A stretch of DNA of 64,000 nt from Streptomyces sp. NRRL F-2580 (GTDB lineage Bacteria; Actinomycetota; Actinomycetes; Streptomycetales; Streptomycetaceae): positions 62,001 through 126,000 of the forward strand of contig NZ_JOIR01000029.1 in NCBI RefSeq assembly GCF_000720115.1, in the 5' to 3' direction. A model generated the notes under the pieces. The model saw only the letters and a program-made list of their open reading frames with translations, ran no database searches and had not been told where the DNA came from. Shown here piece after piece: positions 50,819 to 59,932 of this stretch; the stretch's first letter is position 1; each line of letters begins with the position of its first letter. The translations under genes were made by a program, and so were the position numbers.

Positions 50819-52159
50819 TTACGGGCGCCAGGGGATGCGGTGTTCCGCCAGATGGGCCAGGACCGAGTGGTTGGCTTCCCAGCCGTCCGGGAACTTCACC
50901 GTCACGCCCAGCTGGACCGGTTCCGTCGAGGGGTGGTCGTCCAGGAGTTCCGCTATGCCCGCCCGGGCCACCACCACGCACGCGTGCCGGTGCCGGGAGG
51001 CCAGGACGCACAAACGGCCCGTCTCCAGGTGGAAGGCCGTCGCGTCCGGGCGCCCCGACAGGGGGTGGAGGACCACCGTGAGGTCGTACTCGCGGCCCTG
51101 GAGGCGGTTCGCGGTGTCCACCGTGACCCCCGTGACCCCGAGCCCCGCCAGCGCCGCGCGGACCGCGGCCGCCTGGTCGCGGTGGGCGGTGCCGACCGCG
51201 ATCCGGTCCGCCGTCAGCGGGGACGGGCCCTCGGACTGCTCGTCGGAGGTCACCGCCCCGCGGTCCAGGGCGCGGCGGACCACCAGCGCCACCGCCCCGA
51301 CCGCCTCCGGGTCGGTGCGCGGGGTGTGCCGCGCGGGCAGCTCCAGCAGGCCCCAGCCCGCCTCGGCGGCCTCGTCCAGCACCCGGTCCGGGGCCGACCC
51401 GTCCGAGGGGACCCCGTACGACAGCCGCCGCTCGCCCCGGCCCGTACCGCTGCGGAACTGCGTGTACGGGTAGAACGCGCGGGAGACCAGCGGGGCCGCC
51501 GTCGCCGGGAGCCGCCAGGACACCGGCAGCCGGTGCTGCGGCAGCTGGGGGTTGTGCGCCAGGAGGGTGCTGACGGCGCTCGCCGAAGGGTCGTACGACA
51601 GGCCCGCCCACTGCTCCGCGCCGACCACGCTGAAGGGGTCCAGCTGACCCGGGTCGCCCACGAACAGCGCCCGCTCGAACAGCCCGGCCACGGCCAGCAG
51701 CGCGTCCGAGCGCATCTGGTACGCCTCGTCGACGATGGCGTGCTGCCAGGGCTCGACGTCCTTGACGAAGGCCCACTTCGCCGCCGTGGAGATGGTGATC
51801 GGCAGCTCCGCCAGGTCCTTCGGCTTGGCCGACAGGGTGACCGAGGGCAGCGCGCGCAGCGCCGGATCGTAGGCGTCGCCCTCGCTGCTGTGCAGCCGGC
51901 CCACCTTCAGGTCCGGGTCCTTGTCGGCGAGCCGCAGCACCAGGTCGTCGACCTGCGCGTTCGTCTGCGCCACCACCATCAGCCGGCGCCCGGCCGCGGC
52001 CAGCTCCCGGGCCGCCCGGACTACGAGCGTGGACTTGCCGGCCCCGGGCGGGGAGTCGACGACCACGCCCCGCTCGGCCCCGTGCAGGGTGTCGCGCAGG
52101 ATCGCGGCGGTCGCCTCGGCGGCCGCGGCCCCGGGGTCGAAGGATGCGGTCGCGGTCAC
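50819..52159 (-). CDS. SF1B (Upf1/Dna2-like) helicase, last gene of nuclease–helicase operon
   Basis: 446 residues. Walker A SPPGAGKST (36-44), motif Ia VVAQTNAQVDDL, Walker B VDEA (143-146), motif III FVGDPGQLDP (166-175), then VGTAHRDQAAAVRAAL, motif V VDTANRLQGREYDLTVV and motif VI ASRHRHACVVVAR. These are SF1B motifs of the Upf1/Dna2 type, in a compact helicase without accessory domains. GTG start overlaps the previous stop (GTGA at 52156-52159). It should unwind or translocate on DNA together with the nuclease encoded two genes upstream. Confidence 0.85.
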   Translation of the reverse strand: MTATASFDPGAAAAEATAAILRDTLHGAERGVVVDSPPGAGKSTLVVRAARELAAAGRRLMVVAQTNAQVDDLVLRLADKDPDLKVGRLHSSEGDAYDPALRALPSVTLSAKPKDLAELPITISTAAKWAFVKDVEPWQHAIVDEAYQMRSDALLAVAGLFERALFVGDPGQLDPFSVVGAEQWAGLSYDPSASAVSTLLAHNPQLPQHRLPVSWRLPATAAPLVSRAFYPYTQFRSGTGRGERRLSYGVPSDGSAPDRVLDEAAEAGWGLLELPARHTPRTDPEAVGAVALVVRRALDRGAVTSDEQSEGPSPLTADRIAVGTAHRDQAAAVRAALAGLGVTGVTVDTANRLQGREYDLTVVLHPLSGRPDATAFHLETGRLCVLASRHRHACVVVARAGIAELLDDHPSTEPVQLGVTVKFPDGWEANHSVLAHLAEHRIPWRP

Positions 52160-53793
52160 AGCAGATCCTCGTCGGTCACGGCGTCGGGCAGGGGGACGGC
52201 GCTCAGGTGCCCCGGCGGGCCGCCGTGGGTCCACGGGGTCTGCTCCGGCTCCGGGAGCTTCGGGCCGCCGCGCGCGTCGTGCTCGAAGAGCGTCCAGCAG
52301 ACCCGGTCACCCTTCTCCGGGACGGACCCCGGCTCCGGGTCCCGGCCGCGGCCCATCTTGTCGAGGAGCCGCAGCACCAGCCGCCCGTCCTCCTCGAAGC
52401 GTACGAACTGCGCGCTCTGCGGGCGACCGTCCAGCGAGCGGAACACCTTCCCGCCGCCCCCGTCCGCGAGCTGCGGCCGGTCCTCCGTGGCCACCGTCAC
52501 CAGCGGGCGCGGGCTCGGCCGCTTCGACTCCGTCCATTCCATCACCACCTCGGTGACCTCGCCTGCGAAGGCCTCGCCCGCGAGGCGCCGACCCGCCATG
52601 ACGAGCGGGTCGTCCAGCGCCTCCTGCGCGTCGAGCCGCACCTGCTCGGTCTCCCGCGTGGCCAGCTTCTGGGCGGCCGTCACCGCGTCGTCGCGGCGCG
52701 GCTGCGGCGGCTCGCCGGCCCGTACGCGGTCCCGGTGACCGGTGTACGACCAGCGGTCGCGCGTCCAGCGCTCCTCCGCGCGCTCGCCCGGCGGCAGGGA
52801 GCGCAGCAGGTCGATCGCCTCCCACGTCGCCCACCAGGTGTTCGACATCTGGTCCACGACCAGCCGGCGCACGGCCTCCTCGGCCTTGCGGACCTCCTCG
52901 GCCCTCCGCGCCTCTCCGGTCTTCCGCGCCTCTTCGGTCTTCCCCACCCCGTGGTCGTCGTCCCCGGGCCCGGCCGCCAGGGCCGAGCGCGCCGCGTCGT
53001 ACCGGGCGATGGCCGGCGCCAGCAGCTTGTTGTCGAAGGCCGGGTCGGTGGCCGGACCGGCCGGCGGGCACAGCAGCCGGCCCTCCGCGTCACGGCCCAG
53101 CTCCGCCCGCATCGCCGCCTCGGCCCCCGAGAGGCCCTCCGGCGGGTCGATCCAGCCCAGCAGCGCGCCCAGGTGCTGGTCCTCCAGGTTGCTCTGGCCG
53201 GTCGCCCAGTGCCGCGACAGCAGATCCGTCGCCGACAGCAGCATCGAGGAGCCCGGCACCCGCGAGCGCTCGGCGAGGTGCGTGAACCAGCGGCCCAGCA
53301 TCGGCACCTGCGAGGGCGCCGGATACGGGTTCTCCGGCTCCTCCTCGGCGGTCCGCCGGAACCGCATCGACCGCCCCAGCAGCCGTACGTACTCGATGCC
53401 CGCCCGGCTCGGCACGATCAGCTGCGGCGCGTCCACGCACAACTCGGTCTCCACCTTGACCCGCTTGCCCGTCTCCGGGTCGGTCTCGCTGCGCTCGGCC
53501 GGCTCCACCACGTCCGCGTACGCGTCGATGTGGGCCAGCACGGGGACCGCCAGGTCCGCGAGGAACGCCCACCGCAGGTCCCGGTCGCGCGGCTGGGGTA
53601 TCACGAACACCGACGGCGCGTGCCGGTCCGTGCCGACCAGCGCGCCCAGCGGAGCGCCGGCCTCACCCGCTGTGGTCAGCGGCACGAAGACCATCGGGGT
53701 CTCGCTCAGGTGGCGGTGGCGTACGGTCGCGAGCGGCTGGGCGCGGCCCGCCCGTACGGCCTGCAGCCGGGCCAGCGTGTTCAGCAGGCTCAT
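52156..53793 (-). CDS. Large protein of unknown function, middle gene of nuclease–helicase operon
   Basis: 545 residues, cytoplasmic, no recognised domain. It starts MSLLNTLARLQAVRAGRAQP, has mixed alpha/beta sequence with a charged coiled-coil stretch (about 275-320, KTEEARKTGEARRAEEVRKA) and an OB-like C-terminal part (VVMEWTESKRP, QFVRFEEDGRLVLRLLDKMG). ATGA and GTGA overlaps on both sides tie it to nuclease and helicase in fixed order, so it is probably a structural or loading subunit of the same complex. Confidence 0.75.
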   Translation of the reverse strand: MSLLNTLARLQAVRAGRAQPLATVRHRHLSETPMVFVPLTTAGEAGAPLGALVGTDRHAPSVFVIPQPRDRDLRWAFLADLAVPVLAHIDAYADVVEPAERSETDPETGKRVKVETELCVDAPQLIVPSRAGIEYVRLLGRSMRFRRTAEEEPENPYPAPSQVPMLGRWFTHLAERSRVPGSSMLLSATDLLSRHWATGQSNLEDQHLGALLGWIDPPEGLSGAEAAMRAELGRDAEGRLLCPPAGPATDPAFDNKLLAPAIARYDAARSALAAGPGDDDHGVGKTEEARKTGEARRAEEVRKAEEAVRRLVVDQMSNTWWATWEAIDLLRSLPPGERAEERWTRDRWSYTGHRDRVRAGEPPQPRRDDAVTAAQKLATRETEQVRLDAQEALDDPLVMAGRRLAGEAFAGEVTEVVMEWTESKRPSPRPLVTVATEDRPQLADGGGGKVFRSLDGRPQSAQFVRFEEDGRLVLRLLDKMGRGRDPEPGSVPEKGDRVCWTLFEHDARGGPKLPEPEQTPWTHGGPPGHLSAVPLPDAVTDEDLL

Positions 53794-54932
53794 GCGCCGA
53801 CCTCCGCTGCCGACGACTCCAGCGCCTCGGCGCGCAGCCGGGCCGCGCGGTGCAGGGCGGCGGCGGTCGGATCCTCGGCGCAGCCGGCCCCGGAGGCCGC
53901 CGCGAGGGCCTCCTCGACGGTTGTCAGCGCGCCCAGCTCGCCCCGTACGGAACGGCCCAGCGCGGTCACCGCGCCGGCGGTGCGGGCCCGGTCCCGGCAG
54001 TGGAAGGCCAGCTCGCAGGCGGCCAGGCACTCGGGGGCGTAGGCGGCGTCCACGGCGGACACCGCCTCGACGAGCTCCTCGGTGGTCCGGGTCGCCGGGT
54101 CGAAGCTGAGCCCCTCGGGCAGCGTCGCGGCCAGCTCCTCGACCCGGGTCAGCCGGTCCAGCTGGCGCCGGGTCACGGAGCGCTCGCGGCGGATGTCGAC
54201 GGGCGAGGCAGTGGGCAGGTTGGAGAAGTCCTTGGGGCAGACCAGCAGCACGGTGTGCCCGACCTCGGCGCCCGCCAGCTTCCCGGTGGTCTTCTCCAGC
54301 GCCAGCACGTACACGGCGGCCTGGCGGGCGGCGGCGCCCACCTTCGCGGCGTCGGCGGCCCCGTCGATCATCGGGAACGACTTGATCTCCACAACGGTCC
54401 AGCGGCCGTCGGGATGCACGACCACGGCGTCCGGCTCCAGGTAGGCCGGGGAGCCGGCCACCTCCAGGGCCAGCATCGGGTGGTCCAGCAGGGTCCACGC
54501 CTTCGCCGCGGTGGCCTCGCGCAGGGCGAGGGCGGTCCGGGCGGAGCGGCCCTCGGGCCCGGCGGCGGTGAGGTCGGGGACGTGGGCGCCCGCGCCGGGG
54601 GGCTCGGCGGCCGGGTCGAGGTGCGCGTGCACCAGCCGCAGCAGCTCGGCTCCGCCGTCGCCCTTGACCTTGGCCTCGAAGGAGTTCCCGCGGACTATGG
54701 CGAACTGCGACTGCCCGAACGCGGCGGGCGAGCCGAGGGCGGTGGCGAGGGCGTTCTTGTCCACGCCCGCGCCGTCGAGCAGGGCCCGTCTGCCGCAGCC
54801 GGGATTGGCGGCGAGGGCCGCCAGCGCCCGGGCGTCGAGCGGACGGGGCGGCACGGCCGGGCCGCGCAGGCCGGCGAGCCGCTGCCGCAGCGTGGTCGGC
54901 TGCGCGGGGCTGCTGGGCGGGTAGGAGCTCAC
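53790..54932 (-). CDS. Cas4/RecB-type PD-(D/E)xK nuclease with Fe–S cysteines, first gene of operon
   Basis: 380 residues. Nuclease motifs: RGNSFEAK (E86), EPDAVVV (D168), VVEIKSF (E182, K184) and the RecB-family QAAVY (Q204, Y208). Cysteines C46 and C302-x3-C306-x5-C312 bracket the core as in Cas4, AddB and Dna2, where they bind a 4Fe–4S cluster that staples the fold (the first C-terminal spacing there is usually x2). GTG at 54932. No CRISPR array or cas gene is near, so a Cas4 role is excluded; DNA-end processing or defence is likelier. Confidence 0.8.
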   Translation of the reverse strand: MSSYPPSSPAQPTTLRQRLAGLRGPAVPPRPLDARALAALAANPGCGRRALLDGAGVDKNALATALGSPAAFGQSQFAIVRGNSFEAKVKGDGGAELLRLVHAHLDPAAEPPGAGAHVPDLTAAGPEGRSARTALALREATAAKAWTLLDHPMLALEVAGSPAYLEPDAVVVHPDGRWTVVEIKSFPMIDGAADAAKVGAAARQAAVYVLALEKTTGKLAGAEVGHTVLLVCPKDFSNLPTASPVDIRRERSVTRRQLDRLTRVEELAATLPEGLSFDPATRTTEELVEAVSAVDAAYAPECLAACELAFHCRDRARTAGAVTALGRSVRGELGALTTVEEALAAASGAGCAEDPTAAALHRAARLRAEALESSAAEVGA

Positions 54933-55101
54933 GGGCGGAAGTGTCCCATCCGCCACTGACAATCGTGGACTTAGCGCGGAAACCGGCGGCGGGGGCGGGT
55001 GGAGTCCGCCCCGTCCACGTGTTGTTGGATGATGGGCGGACGGCTGAATGACCGGAAAAACGCATGAACGCGCACAGACTCGTATGAAACGGGAGAACCC
55101 C

Positions 55102-55698
55102 ATGGCCCCCCGCATCCTGCTGGCCCGCCACGGCCAGACGGCGTGGTCCCAGCTCGGCAAGCACACGGGACGCACGGACGTGCCCCTGCTGGAGGAGGGC
55201 AAGCGGGGGGCGAAGCTGCTCGGCGAGCGGCTGGCCCGCGACCCGTGGAGGAACCTCTCGGGGGTCGAGGTCCGCACCAGCCCGCTGGTCCGCGCGAGCG
55301 AGAGCTGCGACCTGGCGGGCTTCGGGGTCCGGGCGGAGCCGTGGGACGCGCTGCTGGAGTGGGACTACGGGGACTACGAGGGCATGACCCCGGCCGAGAT
55401 CCAGGCGATCCGGCCCGGCTGGCTGATCTGGCGCGACGGGGTCCCGGGCGGCGAGTCCGTCGCCGACGTCGCGGCGCGCGCGGACGAGGTGGTCGCCTGG
55501 GCGCGTTCGGCGGAGCGCGACGTCCTGGTCTTCGCCCACGGCCACATCCTGCGCACCCTCGCCGCCCGGTGGCTCGGCTTCGAAGCCTCCTTCGGCGCCC
55601 GCATCCGCCTGGAGCCCACCTCCCTCTCGGTCCTCGGCTGGGCCTACGGCGCCCCCGCGCTGGAACGCTGGAACGACACGGGCCACCTGGACACGTAG
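55102..55698 (+). CDS. Histidine phosphatase superfamily protein (phosphoglycerate mutase-like)
   Basis: 198 residues with the catalytic LLARHGQT (R9, H10, G11), acid/base Glu in [13 protein letters not shown] and the second histidine in [17 protein letters not shown] (about 148). Probably a small-molecule phosphatase rather than glycolytic mutase. Start at ATG 55102 with GGGAG 6 nt upstream instead of the earlier in-frame ATG at 55084. Divergent from the nuclease operon. Confidence 0.9.
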   Translation: MAPRILLARHGQTAWSQLGKHTGRTDVPLLEEGKRGAKLLGERLARDPWRNLSGVEVRTSPLVRASESCDLAGFGVRAEPWDALLEWDYGDYEGMTPAEIQAIRPGWLIWRDGVPGGESVADVAARADEVVAWARSAERDVLVFAHGHILRTLAARWLGFEASFGARIRLEPTSLSVLGWAYGAPALERWNDTGHLDT

Positions 55699-56524
55699 GC
55701 CCCGGCCCTGACGGAGCGTGCCGAGCCGGGCCGGGCCGTGCTGGGCTGGGCTGGGCCGGGCCGTGCTGGGCCGTGCCTGGGCCAGGCTGGGCCGGGCTGA
55801 GGCGGGCCAGGCCGGGCAGGGTCGAGCCGGGCCGGGGCTGTGTTGGAGGGGGCGCCGGTGTGCCGGGGCCGGGCGCGGGTTGGCTGCGCCGCTCGGGCCG
55901 GGGGTGGGGGCCTGTCGCGCCGAGGCCGAGCGGGTGGGGGGCCGGTTGTGCCGGGGGCGGGCGCGCGCCGGGGCGTCTCCTCGGGCGCCGAACGTGTCGG
56001 GGGGTCGGCGAGCTGGGGGCACCTTGCGTTCGACGCCCTGCGGGGATCACCCCGACACACACCCACCCCCGTCCCAACCGGCCTGGCTGTGCCGATTCCT
56101 CAGCCCATCGAGTGCTGACCCACCATCCAGTGCTGACGCACCGTCCAGCCTCCGCCACACAAGTTCAGCCCCGCCGGCGTTTGAGGCGCGGGGTCCGGGG
56201 CGGAGCCCCGATCTTTGAGCCGTACCTTCCGGCTGCGCCGCACCATCCAGCTGCGCCGCACAAGTTCAGCCCCTCCGGCGTTTGAGGTACCTTCCGGCTG
56301 CGCCGCACCATCCAGCTGCGCCGCACAAGTTCAGCCCCTCCGGCGTTTGAGGAGCGGGGTCCGGGGCGGAGCCCCGATCTTTGAGCCGTACCTTCCGGCT
56401 GCGCCGCACCATCCAGCTGCGCCGCACAAGTTCAGCCCCTCCGGCGTTTGAGCCGGTTTTCGACCCCGTTGAATTGAGTCCACCACAACGGAGTTGGGAG
56501 GCGGGCGGCGGGGAGGATATCGGT
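55699..56524. repeat. 826-bp gene-free interval: GGGC-rich tract, duplicated block and REP array
   Basis: 55720-55860 is a degenerate run of GGGCTGGGCC/GGGCCGTGCT units. 55965-56060 repeats the block also found at 21295-21400. 56159-56452 is an array of REP elements: the core GCGGGGTCCGGGGCGGAGCC occurs at about 56187 and 56354, and a 65-bp unit beginning GTACCTTCCGGCTGCGCCGC occurs three times. Open frames here are repeat-derived and rejected as genes. Confidence 0.8.
56222..56452. repeat. Three 65-bp REP units
   Basis: Copies at 56222-56286, 56287-56351 and 56388-56452, essentially identical, each ending CCTCCGGCGTTTGAG. Copies 1 and 2 are in direct tandem; a REP core of about 36 bp separates 2 and 3. 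Confidence 0.9.
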
Positions 56525-56866
56525 ATGACGATTACCTCCGTGGTGCTGCGGCGGCGCGTGGACGATCTCGGTCCGGCCCTGGACTTCTACGTCCGCCTCA
56601 CCGGCCAGCCCGCGACCCGGTTCGGGTTCGCCGGCCTGGACCTGGCGAGCGTCGGCCCGTTCCTGCTGTTCAGCGGGCCCGACGCGATCGCCGAGCGGTT
56701 CGCGGGAGTGGCCGCCACCCTCTCCGTGGCGGACCTGGACGCGGCCGTCGCGCACTGCGCCGCGTCCGGGGGCGAGGTGATCGCCGCCCCCGCCCCCACG
56801 CCCAACGGCCGCCGTGCGGTGGTGCGCCACCCCGACGGCGGGGTCTACGAGTACGTCGGCGGCTGA
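56525..56866 (+). CDS. Glyoxalase/VOC family protein
   Basis: 113 residues forming a single VOC module pair: TSVVLRRRVDDLGPALDFYV, then LFSGPDAIAERF and AVVRHPDGGVYEYVGG. Typical of small antibiotic-resistance or dioxygenase-like VOC proteins, which dimerise. GGGGAGG lies 10 nt before the ATG. Converges on the XRE regulator (9 nt between stops). Substrate unknown. Confidence 0.82.
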   Translation: MTITSVVLRRRVDDLGPALDFYVRLTGQPATRFGFAGLDLASVGPFLLFSGPDAIAERFAGVAATLSVADLDAAVAHCAASGGEVIAAPAPTPNGRRAVVRHPDGGVYEYVGG

Positions 56867-56875
56867 CCGGCGGGG

Positions 56876-58195
56876 TCAGAGCACCGCGTGCCTCGTCAGG
56901 AAGGCCCCCACCCGAGGAGAGCGCTGGTGCGGAACGAGCGCGCCCGCCGTCTCCGACAGCATCGACCGGACCCGGGTGGACTGCACCTCGGCCAGCAGGT
57001 CCAGCACCCGCCCGCCCGCCCAGGCGGCCTCGTCGGGGGCGCCCGCGCGGGCCAGGTCCCCGGCCAGCTCGGCGGTGTAGAGGGCGACGTTCCGGGCGAA
57101 GTGCGGGTCCTGGAGGTCGGCGGCGCGGCGGGCGTGCCGGGCCGCGCGGGCGTGTTCCCCGAGCGCCGCCCAGCAGCGGGCCTCCAGGAACTCCAGCTCC
57201 GCCTCGCCGAAGAAGGACATCCACTCGGGGTCGGCGTCGGCCTCGCCCCGGGAGAACTCCGTGTGGGCCTGGGTCAGGGCCTCCTCGCAGGCCTTGCGGT
57301 CGGCCAGCCCCGCCCAGCCGCCGGCCTCCCGCAGGGCGAGCAGTGACAGCAGCCGCGGGGAACCGAGGGAGCGCGCGGCCCGGCGGCCCGCCTGGGCCGC
57401 CCGTACCGCCTCGCGGGAGCGGCCGCAGTCCCGGGCCAGGAAGGCCATGTTGCTGAAGGCGTGCGCCTCCAGGCCCGCGTCCCGGGCGACCCGGGCCGTC
57501 GCCAGGGCCTCCGCGTAGTGCGAGCGGGCGTCGTCGAAGCGGCCGGAGTCGTGGGCCAGCCAGCCGACCGAGACGGCCAGTTCGCCGGCGCCCGCGTGCA
57601 GCCGGTCCTCGGTGGACTGCCGGGTGGCCCCCGCGTCGAGCAGGGCGTAGGCGGTGCGCAGGGGCTCGGCGGCCCTGCGGTACAGGGCGTCGGCCCCGTG
57701 CCGGTCGTCCAGCAGCCGGATCTGGCGTACGGCGTCCTCGACGGCGGCGGCCTCGGACTCGCCGGCGCGGGAAGGGAGCCGGCGGGTGTCGCCGAGCAGG
57801 GTGAGGCTGAGCGTCGCGGCCGCCACGGTCGCGGAGCCGCCCGCCATGAACGCGCGACGCAGCACGTCGCTCTCCTTGGCACTGGAAGGGGAACGGTGGA
57901 TGAGCACGGGGGAGGACTCGCGCCGGCCCGAGCGGCCACGGACGCTCTCGCGGGGGGAGAAGCCCAGGTCGGCCAGGGCGCGGCCGGGGAACATGTGGAG
58001 GAAGACGCGTTCGTAGGCGTAGTTGGGGCAGCGGATCTCGCCGGACTCGACGCGGCCGATGTAGCGCGCGTCGCAGGAAACCGTTTCTCCGATCTCCTTC
58101 GCCGCCCGGCGCACCAAGGCCGCGAACTCGGCCGGGGAGTGCTGCCCGCGCAGCCGCCGGAAGGTGGAGTTGGGTGAGTGGGGGGACGCCGCCAT
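56876..58195 (-). CDS. XRE-family regulator with TPR-like C-terminal region
   Basis: 439 residues. A divergent helix-turn-helix (about 18-60: FAALVRRAAKEIGETVSCDA, RYIGRVESGEIRCPNYAYER) and a hydrophobic stretch (about 112-135, RRAFMAGGSATVAAATLSLT) are followed by about 280 residues of TPR-like helices (SVGWLAHDSGRFDDARSHYA, AFSNMAFLARDCGRSREAVR). This layout is common in Streptomyces developmental and antibiotic regulators of the NsdA-like kind. ATG at 58195 with GAGAGG upstream. Confidence 0.82.
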   Translation of the reverse strand: MAASPHSPNSTFRRLRGQHSPAEFAALVRRAAKEIGETVSCDARYIGRVESGEIRCPNYAYERVFLHMFPGRALADLGFSPRESVRGRSGRRESSPVLIHRSPSSAKESDVLRRAFMAGGSATVAAATLSLTLLGDTRRLPSRAGESEAAAVEDAVRQIRLLDDRHGADALYRRAAEPLRTAYALLDAGATRQSTEDRLHAGAGELAVSVGWLAHDSGRFDDARSHYAEALATARVARDAGLEAHAFSNMAFLARDCGRSREAVRAAQAGRRAARSLGSPRLLSLLALREAGGWAGLADRKACEEALTQAHTEFSRGEADADPEWMSFFGEAELEFLEARCWAALGEHARAARHARRAADLQDPHFARNVALYTAELAGDLARAGAPDEAAWAGGRVLDLLAEVQSTRVRSMLSETAGALVPHQRSPRVGAFLTRHAVL

Positions 58196-58435
58196 GGACG
58201 TGACCTCTCTGGCAAGAACGCAGCACCGGTGCTGTGACTGGGGTCCGGCGCGCATGAACGTACCGCCAGCGAGGGGGTGTTCATGCGATGTTTGCCTACA
58301 AAACGGATATCTCACCCGCGATCCGCCATGAACTGCCATCCTTTGCAGCGTCTTGCCGCCGCACCCGTTGACGTTCCCGTGCGTTGAACCCATGCGGATA
58401 CGGATCGAGGAGGGGTTCCCTTGGTGGAGGGCGGC

Positions 58436-58843
58436 ATGGAGAGCACTGGAACGAACACCGCGTCCGAGCCCGGCACGGCCCAGGACCTGGATCTGGATCT
58501 GGTGACCGTGCCGACGCGGCAGGGGCTGGAGGCGGTGGACATCATCCGCCGCGCCGCCAGCCAGGCCGGCGGGGTCGGACCCGTCCTGCACGACGGATCC
58601 GGCGACACCCTCGGTTTCCTCGTTCCGCCCGGCACCGCCGACGCGTGGGACCTGCCGGGCAGCGCCTGTACGCAGACCAACGGGCGCGGGATGCGCTTCG
58701 GCGACGCCGCCTCGCCCGCCGCGGGCGTCACCGGCTGGCTGCTCCCGCCGGAGGCCGTCGGGCCGGTCACCGACCCCGAGGTGCTGCGCGCGGCGCTCGG
58801 CGAGGCGGCCCGGCTGATCGAGGCCGCGGACAACTGCCGCTGA
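58436..58843 (+). CDS. Conserved hypothetical protein
   Basis: About 135 residues, alpha/beta, no signal peptide: AVDIIRRAASQAGGVGPVLH, TLGFLVPPGTADAWDLPG and VTDPEVLRAALGEAARLIEA. The middle resembles short streptomycete regulator-associated proteins that read as 'ligand-like' partners of XRE proteins, and it is divergent from one here. Start uncertain: TTG 58421 or GTG 58424 follow GAGGAGGGG, ATG 58436 follows GGAGGG. Confidence 0.65.
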   Translation: MESTGTNTASEPGTAQDLDLDLVTVPTRQGLEAVDIIRRAASQAGGVGPVLHDGSGDTLGFLVPPGTADAWDLPGSACTQTNGRGMRFGDAASPAAGVTGWLLPPEAVGPVTDPEVLRAALGEAARLIEAADNCR

Positions 58844-58874
58844 CCCCTCCGCGACGGCGGCCCGGCACAATGGG

Positions 58875-59756
58875 GTGGTGGCGGGCAAGGACAGGAACAA
58901 GGGCAGGCAGCGCGGTCGCGGCACCGCGGAGGCGGTCACCGGGCAGGTGGACGGCGGCCGGGCGGAGCTGGAGCCGGACCGCGAGCGCGCCGGGGCCTGG
59001 ACCCTGCTGATCGACGGGGCCCCGCAGTCGCACGTGGCCCTGGACGATCCCACGTACCTGGACTTCGCCTACCAGCGGCGGATCGGCCACCTCATCGACC
59101 TCGTCGCGCCCGCCCGGCAGCCGCTGAACGTGGTGCACCTGGGCGGCGGCGCCTTCACCCTCGCCCGCTACACGGCCGTCTCCCGTCCCCGCTCGACCCA
59201 GCAGATCGTGGAGATCGACGCCGCGCTGGTGGCCTTCGTACGGGAACACCTGCCGCTGGACCCGCAGGCGCGGGTCCGGGTCCGGGCGGTGGACGCCCGG
59301 GCGGGCCTGGCGAAGGTTCCGGACGGCTGGGCGGACCTGGTGATCGCGGACGTGTTCAGCGGGGCGCGCACCCCGGCGCACCTGACGAGCACCGAGTTCC
59401 TGGACGACGTACGCCGCGCCCTCGCGCCCACCGGGTGGTACGTGGCCAACCTCGCGGACGGTCCGCCGCTGACCCACCTGCGGAGCCAGATCGCGACGGC
59501 CGCGTCCCGGTTCACGGAGCTGGCGCTGGCAGCGGACCCGGTGGTGTGGCGGGGGAAACGATTCGGCAACGCCGTCCTGGTGGCGGCCGACCGCGAGCTG
59601 CCCGTCGCGGAATTCACCCGCCGGGTCGCGAGCGACCCGCACCCGGGCCGGGTCGAGCACGGCCGGGCACTGGCCGACTTCGCGGGCGGCGCGGCCCCCG
59701 TCGCCGACGCCTCCGCGGTGGCCTCGCCGCAGCCGCCGCCCTCGGTCTTCCGGTAG
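58875..59756 (+). CDS. Spermidine synthase-like SAM-binding protein
   Basis: 293 residues. Core (about 55-250) has LDFAYQRRIGHLIDLV, NVVHLGGGAFTLARYTAV (SAM-type glycine motif), QQIVEIDAALVAF and WADLVIADVFSG. It resembles the polyamine aminopropyltransferase fold, but many actinobacterial members lack the putrescine-site residues and are of unknown activity. A basic N-terminus (KDRNKGRQRGRG) is notable. GTG 58875 or 58878; CACAAT upstream suggests a leaderless start. Confidence 0.8.
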   Translation: MVAGKDRNKGRQRGRGTAEAVTGQVDGGRAELEPDRERAGAWTLLIDGAPQSHVALDDPTYLDFAYQRRIGHLIDLVAPARQPLNVVHLGGGAFTLARYTAVSRPRSTQQIVEIDAALVAFVREHLPLDPQARVRVRAVDARAGLAKVPDGWADLVIADVFSGARTPAHLTSTEFLDDVRRALAPTGWYVANLADGPPLTHLRSQIATAASRFTELALAADPVVWRGKRFGNAVLVAADRELPVAEFTRRVASDPHPGRVEHGRALADFAGGAAPVADASAVASPQPPPSVFR

Positions 59757-59887
59757 CCGAGCGGGTCTCCCTGCGCGGGGTTCCCGGGCGGAGGCGGACC
59801 GGTGACGGATGAGGTTTGCGCAGTTACAGATAAAGATCCCCAGAGTACTCCCGGCGGACGGCCGCCCTGCGTAGCCTGTGAACCCCT

Positions 59888-59905
59888 AGGAGGGCTTGCC
59901 CTCCT
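59888..59905 (+). promoter_or_regulatory. Perfect hairpin in the methyltransferase leader
   Basis: AGGAGGGC and GCCCTCCT (59888-59895, 59898-59905) form an 8-bp stem with a 2-nt spacer, 27 nt before the ATG. It does not include the actual ribosome site (CAGGAGAC), so an operator role is possible. Confidence 0.4.
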
Positions 59906-59932
59906 ACGACGCGTTCAGGAGACGGCAAGGCA

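Noticed and set aside
53790..54932. Assignment of the Fe–S nuclease as a CRISPR Cas4
   Set aside because: No CRISPR array or other cas genes in the window; partners are a helicase and an unknown protein.
55718..56451. Several plus- and minus-strand frames in the REP array
   Set aside because: Translations repeat exactly with the DNA repeats and carry no domain.
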